A DNA stretch of 64,000 bases. Source: Clostridia bacterium (GTDB lineage: Bacteria > Bacillota > Clostridia > Christensenellales > Aristaeellaceae). The stretch covers positions 47,749 to 111,748 of the forward strand of contig JAFYQB010000113.1 in NCBI GenBank assembly GCA_017547285.1, read 5' to 3'. A program made the translations under genes and the position numbers. The notes beneath the pieces are model-generated. The model worked only from the letters and a program-made list of their open reading frames with translations, made no database searches and had not been told where the DNA came from. This document shows positions 31,910-39,914 of the stretch, piece after piece; position 1 is the stretch's first letter, and each line of letters starts with the position of its first letter.

Positions 31910-33478
31910 TTAGTAAGCGCCGCCAGCGTAGATACGCTCAACAGCAGTCTGGTAAGCGCCCAGCAGTTCGTCAGCGCCCATGGAGTTGACGTTGGCAACA
32001 AAGTCGTTCCAAACATCATCGGTCAGCTCAACTTCGCCGGCAACAGCCTGAGCAAAGAAGTTGTCGATGAAGGACTTGATGTCGGACTCGATGGTGGAAA
32101 CCACTTCATTCTCTTCCTCGGTCCAGGAGAAGATGGGCCATACGGTGGGAATGATGTAGTTGATCATGCTCTTAGCGGTAGCAGCGGGTTCGTCGCTGTA
32201 CTCGCCGCCCCACATGTCAGAGTAGAAGGCAGCGGGCACGCGGCCGCCGGGCCACATGGCGAACAGGGAGATGAAAGCGTCCTGAGACATATCGTCGGTA
32301 CGGCGGGCAGCGCACTCATCGGTCCAGTAGCCCTTGCCGTCTTCCTTGATTTCCCAGTTGATGCCTTCCTGGCCAACCAGCATGAAGCGAGAACCTTCGT
32401 TGTCGCCGTAGAAGTAGTCAACCCACTGCACAGCCAGCTCGATGTTTTCGCAAGCGGTGGTCACGCAGTAGTTACCGGTGGAGTGCAGGTTGGAACGAAC
32501 GTCGTTGAAGTAGCCGGTGCCGTCGGGGCCAACGATGGGCTGCTTCAGACCAACGTAATCGTTGATCTTCTCGTTGGAGATCATGGAAGCGGTGGTGTGC
32601 AGCACGATGCCCAGAGCGTCAGCAGTGGCCAGAGCGCCAGCGGTGTTGGTCTTGTTGGTGAAGATTTCGGGATCCATCAGCTTTTCGCTGTACAGCTTGT
32701 TCAGGTAAACCAGCATTTCGCGAGCGTCGTCGTCGATGCCCCAAATACGCAGTTCGTTGGTCTCGGGATCAACGTCAACGATGTTGTGGTGGTTGCCGCG
32801 GTTGCGCAGGTTGTAAGCGCCGCCGATCAGCTTATACAGGCTCTGGATGTCGCCTACCAGAGGCATTTCGTCAGCTTCGCCGTTGCCGTTCATATCGCCG
32901 TCGCGGATGGAAACCAGCAGGTCGTACAGCTCATCCATGGTGGTGGGCTGGCCCTTGCCGTACTGTTCCAGAGCGTTCTTGTTGATGAACATCTTGGTGG
33001 GCACGCGCATTTCGGGAGCGATAACAGCCTGAGGCAGACCGTAGATAGCGCCGTCAGGAGCGGTGATGGTCATGCGGATGTCGGGATACTTCTCCATCAG
33101 AGCGGTGAAGTTGGGGGCATACTCTTCCAGATAGGGAGTCAGGTCAACCAGGAAGCCCTGAGAACCCCACTCATACAGCTGTACGTTGGACAGGTTGCCG
33201 CGGAAGATAACATCGGGCAGATCGCCGCTGGCGATCACGCCGGCCAGAGTGTTGGAGAACACGCTGGGATCGTAGTTGTCATACTCGATGTTGATGCCGG
33301 TCATCTGTTCGTAGGCCTTCATGTTGTCAACATTCTCGAAGTCCTGACCGGGGTAGAAGGAAGGAGTACGGGAGAGGAACTTGAGGGTCACGGGTTCGGT
33401 GGTGAGAGGGAATTCCGCCAGAGCAGTACCGCTGATGAACATCATGGTAACCAGCAGCAGAGCAACAAGCTTCTTCAT
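31910..33478 (-). CDS. Extracellular solute-binding protein (LplA-like)
   Basis: 522 residues. Signal peptide 'MKKLVALLLVTMMFISGTA' with cleavage near 'ALA-EF' and no lipobox cysteine. The mature start 'FPLTTEPVTLKFLSRTPS' and loop 'DGDMNGNGEADEMPLVGD' place it with the SBP at 16159. AGGAGGTACC precedes ATG 33478. A perfect consensus promoter lies 160 bases upstream, overlapped just after its start point by a LacI-type operator candidate (33618-33631), and the leader contains two hairpins. It is likely induced when the divergent LacI-SBP protein binds the same ligand. Confidence 0.93.
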   Translation of the reverse strand: MKKLVALLLVTMMFISGTALAEFPLTTEPVTLKFLSRTPSFYPGQDFENVDNMKAYEQMTGINIEYDNYDPSVFSNTLAGVIASGDLPDVIFRGNLSNVQLYEWGSQGFLVDLTPYLEEYAPNFTALMEKYPDIRMTITAPDGAIYGLPQAVIAPEMRVPTKMFINKNALEQYGKGQPTTMDELYDLLVSIRDGDMNGNGEADEMPLVGDIQSLYKLIGGAYNLRNRGNHHNIVDVDPETNELRIWGIDDDAREMLVYLNKLYSEKLMDPEIFTNKTNTAGALATADALGIVLHTTASMISNEKINDYVGLKQPIVGPDGTGYFNDVRSNLHSTGNYCVTTACENIELAVQWVDYFYGDNEGSRFMLVGQEGINWEIKEDGKGYWTDECAARRTDDMSQDAFISLFAMWPGGRVPAAFYSDMWGGEYSDEPAATAKSMINYIIPTVWPIFSWTEEENEVVSTIESDIKSFIDNFFAQAVAGEVELTDDVWNDFVANVNSMGADELLGAYQTAVERIYAGGAY

Positions 33479-33507
33479 GTGAGGTACCTCCTGTTAGATT
33501 TTTATTT

Positions 33508-33527
33508 TTACCGGACACTTCCGGTAA
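33508..33527. promoter_or_regulatory. Inverted repeat TTACCGG/CCGGTAA in the SBP leader
   Basis: Seven-base arms 33508-33514 and 33521-33527 separated by ACACTT. A similar TTCCGGAA palindrome (33735-33742) lies in the spacer of the LacI promoter. These may be auxiliary operators, or the leader one may act as an RNA hairpin just upstream of the RBS. Confidence 0.4.
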
Positions 33528-33560
33528 GAATCAAGCGGCAGATACGGATTGAGAGCGAAA

Positions 33561-33606
33561 AAACGATTGTTTGCCATTGCAGGAATAATCAACAAACCAA
33601 TCGTTT
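33561..33606 (-). promoter_or_regulatory. Stem-loop in the 5' leader of the SBP operon
   Basis: AAACGATTGTTTG (33561-33573) and CAAACCAATCGTTT (33593-33606) pair except for one bulged base, with a 19-base loop. It lies between the promoter and the start codon, so it is present in the transcript. It could stabilise the message or carry a regulatory site. Confidence 0.5.
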
Positions 33607-33617
33607 CCCTCGTTTTT

Positions 33618-33631
33618 TTGATTCGTATCAA
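33618..33631. promoter_or_regulatory. Candidate LacI-type operator at the SBP operon start point
   Basis: TTGATTCGTATCAA: 12 of 14 positions are symmetric and the centre is CG, the usual form of LacI/GalR operators. It covers about +2 to +15 of the SBP promoter (minus strand). Related CGTAT half-sites recur near 33647 and 33768. Repression of the importer until ligand appears is the simple reading. Confidence 0.55.
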
Positions 33632-33639
33632 CTTCTATT

Positions 33640-33668
33640 ATTATATCGTATGCCATATGTACTGTCAA
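33640..33668 (-). promoter_or_regulatory. Perfect sigma-A promoter of the SBP-permease operon
   Basis: On the minus strand TTGACA (33668-33663), 17-base spacer, TATAAT (33645-33640). Predicted start near 33633 gives a leader of about 155 bases. Confidence 0.88.
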
Positions 33669-33728
33669 TAAGTTTTGAAGGAAATTTGTACGTTTCTAAA
33701 GAACCACACCCATTTTAGCCAACTCACA

Positions 33729-33757
33729 TTGACGTTCCGGAAAACATCATGTATCAT
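33729..33757 (+). promoter_or_regulatory. Promoter of the LacI-SBP fusion gene
   Basis: TTGACG (33729-33734), 17-base spacer, TATCAT (33752-33757). The spacer holds the palindrome TTCCGGAA, which could allow autoregulation. Confidence 0.65.
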
Positions 33758-33790
33758 AAAAACATTATCGTATGAAGGGAGCTGACGGCA

Positions 33791-35965
33791 TTGGCCACCT
33801 TCAAAGACATCGCCAAAGCGGCGGGCGTTTCCTATGGAACGGTATCCAATGTGCTCAACGGTCGCGGCAATGTATCCAGCGAAAAAATCCAGCTGGTTCT
33901 GCAAACGGCGGCTGAGCTTGGCTATACGCCCAACCAGGGCGCGCAGCTTTTGCGCAAAGGCAATAGTAATATGCTGGCGGTTGTTTTGCCCAATATTACC
34001 GACCGTCCGTATGTTGATTTCTATACCAGTTTTCGTAATTATGCAGAAAGCATGGGCTATCGTACGGCGCTGTATCTGCATGATGGAAGCAAAACCCGTG
34101 AGGAGGCCATTGCCACCGAAAGCCGTTCTGCACTGGCGGCAGGCGTGGCGGTGGTCAGCACCCTTTCCGGCAATCACGATCCCTACCGCCAGTCGGGCTT
34201 TGGCAGAAACGAAGTGCTCTTTGTGGAGCAGCGACCCTTTCCTGAATACGATTATGTAGGTTTTGATTACCGCGCACTTGGACGGGAAATGGGCCGTAAA
34301 GCGTGCAGCTACAAACATGTGATTCTGCTGACTGAAACCACAGACAAATATGTAACCCGCGAAATCCTTCAAACTTTTATGGCGGAAACGCAGGGGACTT
34401 CCTGCTGCATTCAGCATTACGAAAAAGACACAGCGGTTCGCAGTGCTGCTCTGATTCTGGATATTCTTTCTTCCGGCTCCATGCCCGAAGCGGTTTTTAC
34501 GGTAAACTTTAACTACGCCAACACGCTGCGCGATATTCATCAGAATTTCTTTGAAGATCAAAAGCTGGATATTTACACCGTGTCGCACATGTATACGATG
34601 CCTTCCTCAGACTTTATCAAATACGAACTGAACTACCGCCTGCTTGGCAAAACGGCAGCGGAAAACCTGATCCGCAATATTGAATCGCCGCAGAAAAAGC
34701 AGCAGACGACCATTCTGCCCAATACAGGCTTCCGGAACTGGCATCCCGGCAAACCGCCGCAGAACGGTTCGCTGACCATGATGACGCTCGACAGTCCCAC
34801 CGCAATGATCGTACGCAACATGGCCCGCATGTATACCAAGCACACCGGCGTGCCTGTCAATGTTGATATCTATCCCTACGATGGCGTTCACGACCTGCTG
34901 ACCAGCATGAATGAGAACACCGGGTTTGATATCATCCGTCTGGATGCCACATGGATGCTTCATTTTGGCAAACAGATTTTTGAGCCGCTGGATATGCTGG
35001 ATCCCCAGGTGCGCCGGCTGCAGGATACCTATCTGCCCGAATTGCTGGAACGCTACGGCGGCCTGGATGACCGCATTTATGCGCTGCCTGAAACACCCAG
35101 CGCACAAATGCTATTTTATAGGAAAGATCTGTTTGAAGATACCGCCATCCGCAGACTCTATCAGGAGAAAACGCACAGTGCGCTCCAGCTGCCGAAAACC
35201 TTTCAGGAATACAATCAGATTGCCGCTTTCTTTACCCGCGAACTGAATCCCGGTTCGCCCACCCGCTTTGGCACCGGCCTTACGCTGGGCAACACCGGCG
35301 TTGCTGCAACCGAATTTTTGTCCCGCTATTTTGCTCTGACACAGGATCTGTTTGACGCTGACGACCGCATTCTGCTTACATCAGACGCGGCTGTGCAGGC
35401 CCTGAGCGAGCTGGTGGAAAGCCGCCGCTATGCCAGCCCCATCATCAATGCCTGGTGGAGAGACACCGCGCACGCTTTTGCAGACGGCGATGTGGCCATG
35501 TCCATCCTCTACAGCAACTACGCATCCGAAATGACCGGCAAGTATTCCCGGATCCGCAATAAGATTGGTTACGCCATGGTTCCGGGCGGCAATCCGCTTT
35601 GTGGCGGCGGGTCCATCGGCGTATGCCGCTACAGCAAAAACAAGGAGCTCGCCTACCATTTCATCAAATGGCTGTGCAGCGAAAATGTATCCACCGCCAT
35701 GACCATGCTGGGCAGCGTGTCCCCCTGCAGGGAAGCGTACAACAATTATCACGTGATTGATACCTATCCCTGGCTGGCCATGTCTCAGGAATGCTTTGAA
35801 AAATCCAATGCGCACCGCTTTCCGCACGCGTCGCCATCCGATTTTAACGAACGCCGGTTTCTGTCCATCCTGGGTACGCAGGTGCTTGGCGCAATCAATG
35901 GCAACTGTTCCATCAACGAGGCGCTTCAAAATGCCGCGCACCATTACAGTCAAAACATGATCTGA
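33791..35965 (+). CDS. LacI-family regulator fused to a C-terminal solute-binding-protein domain
   Basis: 724 residues with no signal peptide, hence a cytoplasmic transcription factor. Residues 1-50 are a LacI helix-turn-helix ('FKDIAKAAGVSYGTVSNVLN'), followed by hinge 'NQGAQLLRKGNSN'. Residues about 61-312 are the periplasmic-binding-like LacI effector domain. Residues about 327-720 are an extra domain with family-1 SBP character: 'SLTMMTLDSPTAMIVRNMAR', 'HTGVPVNVDIYPYDGVHDLL', 'RIYALPETPSAQMLFYRKDL', 'GSIGVCRYSKNKELAYHFIK'. Most LacI proteins end near 340 residues. Start is TTG 33791, eight bases after AAGGGAG. It faces an SBP operon with a LacI-type operator, so the SBP domain may let the regulator sense the very ligand that is imported. 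Terminator at 35969. Confidence 0.85.
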   Translation: MATFKDIAKAAGVSYGTVSNVLNGRGNVSSEKIQLVLQTAAELGYTPNQGAQLLRKGNSNMLAVVLPNITDRPYVDFYTSFRNYAESMGYRTALYLHDGSKTREEAIATESRSALAAGVAVVSTLSGNHDPYRQSGFGRNEVLFVEQRPFPEYDYVGFDYRALGREMGRKACSYKHVILLTETTDKYVTREILQTFMAETQGTSCCIQHYEKDTAVRSAALILDILSSGSMPEAVFTVNFNYANTLRDIHQNFFEDQKLDIYTVSHMYTMPSSDFIKYELNYRLLGKTAAENLIRNIESPQKKQQTTILPNTGFRNWHPGKPPQNGSLTMMTLDSPTAMIVRNMARMYTKHTGVPVNVDIYPYDGVHDLLTSMNENTGFDIIRLDATWMLHFGKQIFEPLDMLDPQVRRLQDTYLPELLERYGGLDDRIYALPETPSAQMLFYRKDLFEDTAIRRLYQEKTHSALQLPKTFQEYNQIAAFFTRELNPGSPTRFGTGLTLGNTGVAATEFLSRYFALTQDLFDADDRILLTSDAAVQALSELVESRRYASPIINAWWRDTAHAFADGDVAMSILYSNYASEMTGKYSRIRNKIGYAMVPGGNPLCGGGSIGVCRYSKNKELAYHFIKWLCSENVSTAMTMLGSVSPCREAYNNYHVIDTYPWLAMSQECFEKSNAHRFPHASPSDFNERRFLSILGTQVLGAINGNCSINEALQNAAHHYSQNMI

Positions 35966-35968
35966 TAT

Positions 35969-36001
35969 AAAAAGCGAAGGCTTCCATCGCCTTCGCTTTT
36001 T
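35969..36001. terminator. Bidirectional terminator
   Basis: Arms 35969-35980 and 35990-36001 (12 bp) with A-rich left and TTTTT right ends, between the convergent LacI-SBP and HAD genes. Confidence 0.88.
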
Positions 36002-36005
36002 GCTT

Positions 36006-36635
36006 TTATGCCATGCTGTTCAGTTTTTCGCTGATTTCCGGAATGGTGCGCAGCGCGGTTTCCAGCGTGGCTGCGCCGGTGGTAAGCGTGAGCGTGTGGT
36101 AGCCCACCTTTTCAGCTGCTTCGGTGTTGACAGCCATATCGTCCACAAACAGGCATTCGTCCGCCGCCAGCCCATAGCGGTCCAGAAGCAGCTGGTAAAT
36201 AGCCGGATCGGGCTTGAGCATTTTTTCCTGAAAAGAAGCCAGTCCGCCTTTCAATTCATGAAGAATGCTGTGGTTCCTCATCATGGTTTCATAGTCCATG
36301 GGGTTGGTGTTGGAAATATAATACAGGTTGTAACCGGCTGACTGCAGCTTGTGCAGCGCATTCTTCACTTCCTGAGGGATGGTCAGCCACTCGCTGCATT
36401 CAAACAGAATCTTGCGGAAAAGTTCCGTCTTATCGGGATACATTTCGCAGAGCCGTTCAAAGGTTTCCTGACGGCCGCAAAGGCCGATGTCCGCATCCTT
36501 CCACGGTTTGCTTTCCCAAATCAGGTTGCGCAGCTCCATGGCCTCTTCATCGCTTTGCACATATTTGCGCAAGTGCTGCTCCGGCTTGAAAACGACCAGC
36601 ACATTGCCAAAGTCAAATACAAGATTTTTCAGCAT
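36006..36635 (-). CDS. HAD-superfamily phosphatase (subfamily IA)
   Basis: 209 residues, cytoplasmic. Motif I 'VFDFGNVLVVF' carries nucleophile Asp8 in the DxGNV form found in YihX-like sugar-phosphatases. Motif II is 'YISNTN', motif III the Lys in 'KPDPAIY', motif IV 'LFVDDMAVN'. A helical cap lies between motifs I and II. Probably removes phosphate from a small sugar phosphate. It follows the NamZ-like gene by 21 bases in the same transcript, so the substrate may be a muramic or hexosamine phosphate from wall recycling; that is inference. Confidence 0.88.
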   Translation of the reverse strand: MLKNLVFDFGNVLVVFKPEQHLRKYVQSDEEAMELRNLIWESKPWKDADIGLCGRQETFERLCEMYPDKTELFRKILFECSEWLTIPQEVKNALHKLQSAGYNLYYISNTNPMDYETMMRNHSILHELKGGLASFQEKMLKPDPAIYQLLLDRYGLAADECLFVDDMAVNTEAAEKVGYHTLTLTTGAATLETALRTIPEISEKLNSMA

Positions 36636-36656
36636 TGTTTTTTTCCTTTCCTGCCT

Positions 36657-37829
36657 TTATTCGTACAGGCTGTACTTTGCTCGTGTGTGTTCAAAGGCGG
36701 CGGCTTCCTTCTGCCAGCCTGCCAGAATCTCGTCCGCACTCTTCCGGTTCAGGCGAACTTCATCCGTACCGGTTTCCACATCGATGTGATATCGTCCGTT
36801 ATCCGGCTCCTTAAAACGGAAATCTTCCGGATACAGCTTTTGCAGCGTGCGGATGACCTTGACGCCCAGTTCGACCGGCTTGACTGCACGGCGGTCCAGC
36901 ACGTGGATCTGCACGCCTGCGCATACCTCCCCCTGATATTTGAAGAACGTGGGGATAAAGTATGTTACGCTGAATCGAACGGCAGGCAGATGCAGCTCAT
37001 CCAGCGCGGCTTTCAGCTCAAACGGATTGATGTACGGTGCGCCGAACTGTTCAAACGGGCGCGTGGTGCCGCGTGCATCGGTCACATTGGTGCCCGCCAG
37101 CATGCAGATGCCGTTGTACAGGATGATCGCATTCTGATTGGGCAGATTGGGACTTGGACACACGAAGGGCAGGCCCGTATCTTCAAAATACATCGAGCGG
37201 TTCCAGCCGTCCGCCGGAATCACATGAAGTTTACAGCCCAGATGATATTCGCCGTTGTAAAACAGCGCCAGTTCGCCCAGCGTCATGCCATGGCGGATGG
37301 GGACTTTGGTCAGCCCGATAAAGGAAAAATTCTCTTCGCGGTGGCTGTTGCCTTCAATTGCGCCGCCAATGGGATTGGGCCTGTCCAGCACGATGCATTC
37401 CTTGCCGGCTTTGGCGCAGGCTTTCATCACAAAGAACAGGGTGGAGGGGTAAGTGTAATAGCGCGAGCCCACATCCTGAATATCAAACACGATGGCGTCC
37501 ACCCGGTCCAGCGCTTCCTGCGAAGGCATGTACAGCGAATTGTGCAGGAGCTTGGCGTCGATAATGCTGCATTCATCTGAAAACAGACTGTATACCGGCA
37601 GCCCGGAATGCTTATCAACATGGCTGTTCACCTGCACGCCGCCCTGCAGCTCCCCGCGCACGCCGTGTTCCGGCGCGAACAGCGTGGTCAGGTTGTATTT
37701 CTCGTGCAGGATTTCAATGGTGGAACGGTAGTCGCAGCCGATGCCGGAACTGCCGGTCACCAGGCCAAGCCGTTTGCCTGCAAGAATATGGGAAAAATCA
37801 GCAATCCTGTCAATACCGCAGCGGGTCAT
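36657..37829 (-). CDS. namZ: NamZ-like exo-beta-N-acetylmuramidase (DUF1343), apparently cytoplasmic
   Basis: 390 residues. Family signatures 'LFAPEHGVRGELQGG', 'VFDIQDVGSRYYTYPS', 'VLDRPNPIGG', 'PSPNLPNQNAIILYNG' and 'GTNVTDARGTTRPFEQFGAP' identify the DUF1343/GH171 group, whose characterised Bacillus member removes MurNAc from the non-reducing end of wall fragments. Characterised NamZ is secreted; here the N-terminus 'MTRCGIDRIADFSHILAG' has no signal peptide, so imported fragments would be cut inside the cell. GAAGGAAG precedes ATG 37829 and a clear promoter lies at 37855-37883. Forms an operon with the HAD phosphatase. Confidence 0.88.
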   Translation of the reverse strand: MTRCGIDRIADFSHILAGKRLGLVTGSSGIGCDYRSTIEILHEKYNLTTLFAPEHGVRGELQGGVQVNSHVDKHSGLPVYSLFSDECSIIDAKLLHNSLYMPSQEALDRVDAIVFDIQDVGSRYYTYPSTLFFVMKACAKAGKECIVLDRPNPIGGAIEGNSHREENFSFIGLTKVPIRHGMTLGELALFYNGEYHLGCKLHVIPADGWNRSMYFEDTGLPFVCPSPNLPNQNAIILYNGICMLAGTNVTDARGTTRPFEQFGAPYINPFELKAALDELHLPAVRFSVTYFIPTFFKYQGEVCAGVQIHVLDRRAVKPVELGVKVIRTLQKLYPEDFRFKEPDNGRYHIDVETGTDEVRLNRKSADEILAGWQKEAAAFEHTRAKYSLYE

Positions 37830-37854
37830 GGCAATTCACTTCCTTCTGGTGCTG

Positions 37855-37883
37855 ATTATAGCAAACTGCATCCTGGAATGCAA
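37855..37883 (-). promoter_or_regulatory. Sigma-A promoter of the NamZ-HAD operon
   Basis: On the minus strand TTGCAT (37883-37878), 17-base spacer, TATAAT (37860-37855), with an extended TGC before the -10. Confidence 0.75.
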
Positions 37884-37938
37884 ACATGTTTGTGCAATGA
37901 ACGGCCTGTTTTGTTGTGCGGGATATGCGGTGAGCTTG

Positions 37939-37968
37939 TAGACTTTTAGTACAGAAATGGTGTATAAT
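37939..37968 (+). promoter_or_regulatory. Promoter of the RDD gene
   Basis: TAGACT (37939-37944), 18-base spacer, TATAAT (37963-37968). About 55 bases before the start at 38023. Confidence 0.55.
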
Positions 37969-38022
37969 GAAAATGGAGTGATAGCGAAATGAAAGCAATA
38001 AACTCCGGAAAGGGAAAAACGG

Positions 38023-38784
38023 ATGATGTATGACCTGCAAAAGGCCAGCATGTGGAAACGAATTTCCGCCTTTTTGTTTGATGCGATTCTGCTGGGCATT
38101 GTGGCGGTGCTGTTTGCATGGTGCCTGAGCGCAGCGCTGGGATATGACGGCTACACCGATGCGCTGGACGCAGCCTATGCGCGGTACGGCGAAATGTACG
38201 GTGTGGATCTGAACCTGTCGCTGACGGAATATGACGCGCTTTCTCCGCAGGAGGTGGAAACGCTCAACACCGCTTATGCTGCGATGACGGAGGACGAGGA
38301 AGCCGTTCACGCATACAACATGATTATCAACCTCACGCTGCTGATTACATCGCTTGGTATACTGGCCGGTTTTGTGGTGATGGAGTTCATCATTCCCCTG
38401 AAACTGGGCAATGGCCAGACGCTCGGCAAAAAGATCTTCGGTATTGGATTGATGCAGCAGGATGGGGTAAAGGTGAACGGCAAAATCCTGTTTATCCGTA
38501 CCATTCTTGGCAAATATACGATGGAAACCATGGTGCCTGTGCTGATCGTGATGATGATCTGGTTTGGCATTCTGGGCCTGGCGGGCACGCTGGTGCTTGC
38601 AGGTATCGGACTGATACAGCTTTTGATGCTGATCTGCAGCAAAAGGCGGCTGGTGATTCATGACGCTCTGGCGGCTACGGTCGCTGTTGATATTGGCAGT
38701 CAGCTGATCTTTGAAAATCGGGAAGCCATGATCGCCTATAAAGAAAAAATTCACGCAGAACAGGCTGCGCGCGCAGCATACTGA
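38023..38784 (+). CDS. RDD-family membrane protein
   Basis: 253 residues. N-terminal 'MWKRISAFLFDAILLG' holds the R...D pattern of RDD proteins. Four or five membrane segments follow, with a long extracytoplasmic loop (about 40-100) rich in acidic residues. 'LGNGQTLGKKIFGI' and 'VIHDALAATVAVD' are family motifs. Function of most RDD proteins is unknown; some act in ion or solute transport. ATG 38023 (a second ATG follows at once) is preceded by GGAAAGGG. It lies 23 bases before the ABC ATPase gene and may be its co-transcribed first member. Confidence 0.85.
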   Translation: MMYDLQKASMWKRISAFLFDAILLGIVAVLFAWCLSAALGYDGYTDALDAAYARYGEMYGVDLNLSLTEYDALSPQEVETLNTAYAAMTEDEEAVHAYNMIINLTLLITSLGILAGFVVMEFIIPLKLGNGQTLGKKIFGIGLMQQDGVKVNGKILFIRTILGKYTMETMVPVLIVMMIWFGILGLAGTLVLAGIGLIQLLMLICSKRRLVIHDALAATVAVDIGSQLIFENREAMIAYKEKIHAEQAARAAY

Positions 38785-38807
38785 TCTACTTCAGGAGGCA
38801 TGACCCA

Positions 38808-39911
38808 ATGAAAATCGTACTGGAAAACCTGACCAAAATTTTCCCCAGCCGTGATAAGAAGGCCGGGAAAGAAGTGGTCGCCGTCAACAACTTCAACTTT
38901 ACCATTCCGGATGGCAAGCTGATTGGTCTGCTGGGCCCTTCCGGCTGCGGCAAGTCCACCACGCTGTACATGATCAGCGGTTTGCAGAAGCCCACCGGCG
39001 GTAAGATCTTTTTCGGCGAGGACGATGTGACCGAGCTTTCCACCGAAAACCGCGGCATTGGTCTGGTGTTCCAGAACTACGCGCTGTATCCCCACCTGAC
39101 GGTCAAGCAGAACATTCTGTTCCCGCTGCAGAACCTGAAGGGCGCGGACAAGATGAGCAAGGAAGCCATGCTTGAGCGTGCCTATGAAGCCGCCAGACTG
39201 GTGCAGATCGAAGAACTGATGGACAGAAAGCCCTCAGAGCTTTCCGGCGGTCAGCAGCAGCGTGTGGCCATTGCACGTGCGCTGGTCAAGATGCCCCGCG
39301 TGCTGCTCCTGGACGAGCCGCTGTCCAACCTGGACGCCCGTCTGCGCCTGCAGACCCGCGAGGAGATCCGCCGCATCCAGAAGGAAACCGGCATTACCAC
39401 CGTGTTCGTGACCCACGACCAGGAGGAGGCCATGTCCATCTCCGATATGATCGTGGTCATGAAGCTGGGTGTGGTGCAGCAGATCGGTCAGCCGCAGGAC
39501 GTGTACGACAGCCCCGCCAATCTGTTTGTGGCCAAGTTCCTGGGCACGCCGCCCATCAACGTGTTCAGCGGCAGGGTGAAGGGCGAAAAGCTGTTCATCG
39601 GCGAAGAGGCTGTGCTGGATGTGAAGGGCGTTAAGGATCAGGACGTGACCGTCGGCGTCCGTCCCGAAGGCTTTGTGCCGGATGAGAACGGCCCCCTGCA
39701 TACCATCCCCTCCAATGTAGAGGTCATGGGCCGCGATGTGAGCGTGGTATCCACCCATGAAGCCAGCCTGAACCCGCAGGTACGTTCCATCATCAATTCC
39801 GATCATAAGGTGGATGTATCCGCCGGTGTGGTGCGCTGGACGCTCAAGCCCCACAAGGTGTTCCTCTTCAACAAGGATACGGAGGAGCGCATCCTCCCCG
39901 AGGAGGCGTAA
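38808..39911 (+). CDS. Carbohydrate ABC importer ATPase (MsmX/UgpC-like)
   Basis: 367 residues, peripheral cytoplasmic ATPase that powers sugar uptake. Walker A 'GPSGCGKST' (43-51), Q-loop Gln89 in 'VFQNYALYPH', signature 'LSGGQQQRVAIARAL' (145-159), Walker B 'VLLLDE' (165-170), switch His in 'VTHDQEEAM', and a C-terminal TOBE domain. This length and TOBE domain are typical of CUT1 importers. It is the only carbohydrate-type ATPase in the window. In Bacillus, MsmX serves several importers, so this protein could also drive the three ATPase-less LplBC systems here. GGAGG precedes ATG 38808. Confidence 0.95.
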   Translation: MKIVLENLTKIFPSRDKKAGKEVVAVNNFNFTIPDGKLIGLLGPSGCGKSTTLYMISGLQKPTGGKIFFGEDDVTELSTENRGIGLVFQNYALYPHLTVKQNILFPLQNLKGADKMSKEAMLERAYEAARLVQIEELMDRKPSELSGGQQQRVAIARALVKMPRVLLLDEPLSNLDARLRLQTREEIRRIQKETGITTVFVTHDQEEAMSISDMIVVMKLGVVQQIGQPQDVYDSPANLFVAKFLGTPPINVFSGRVKGEKLFIGEEAVLDVKGVKDQDVTVGVRPEGFVPDENGPLHTIPSNVEVMGRDVSVVSTHEASLNPQVRSIINSDHKVDVSAGVVRWTLKPHKVFLFNKDTEERILPEEA

Positions 39912-39914
39912 TCC

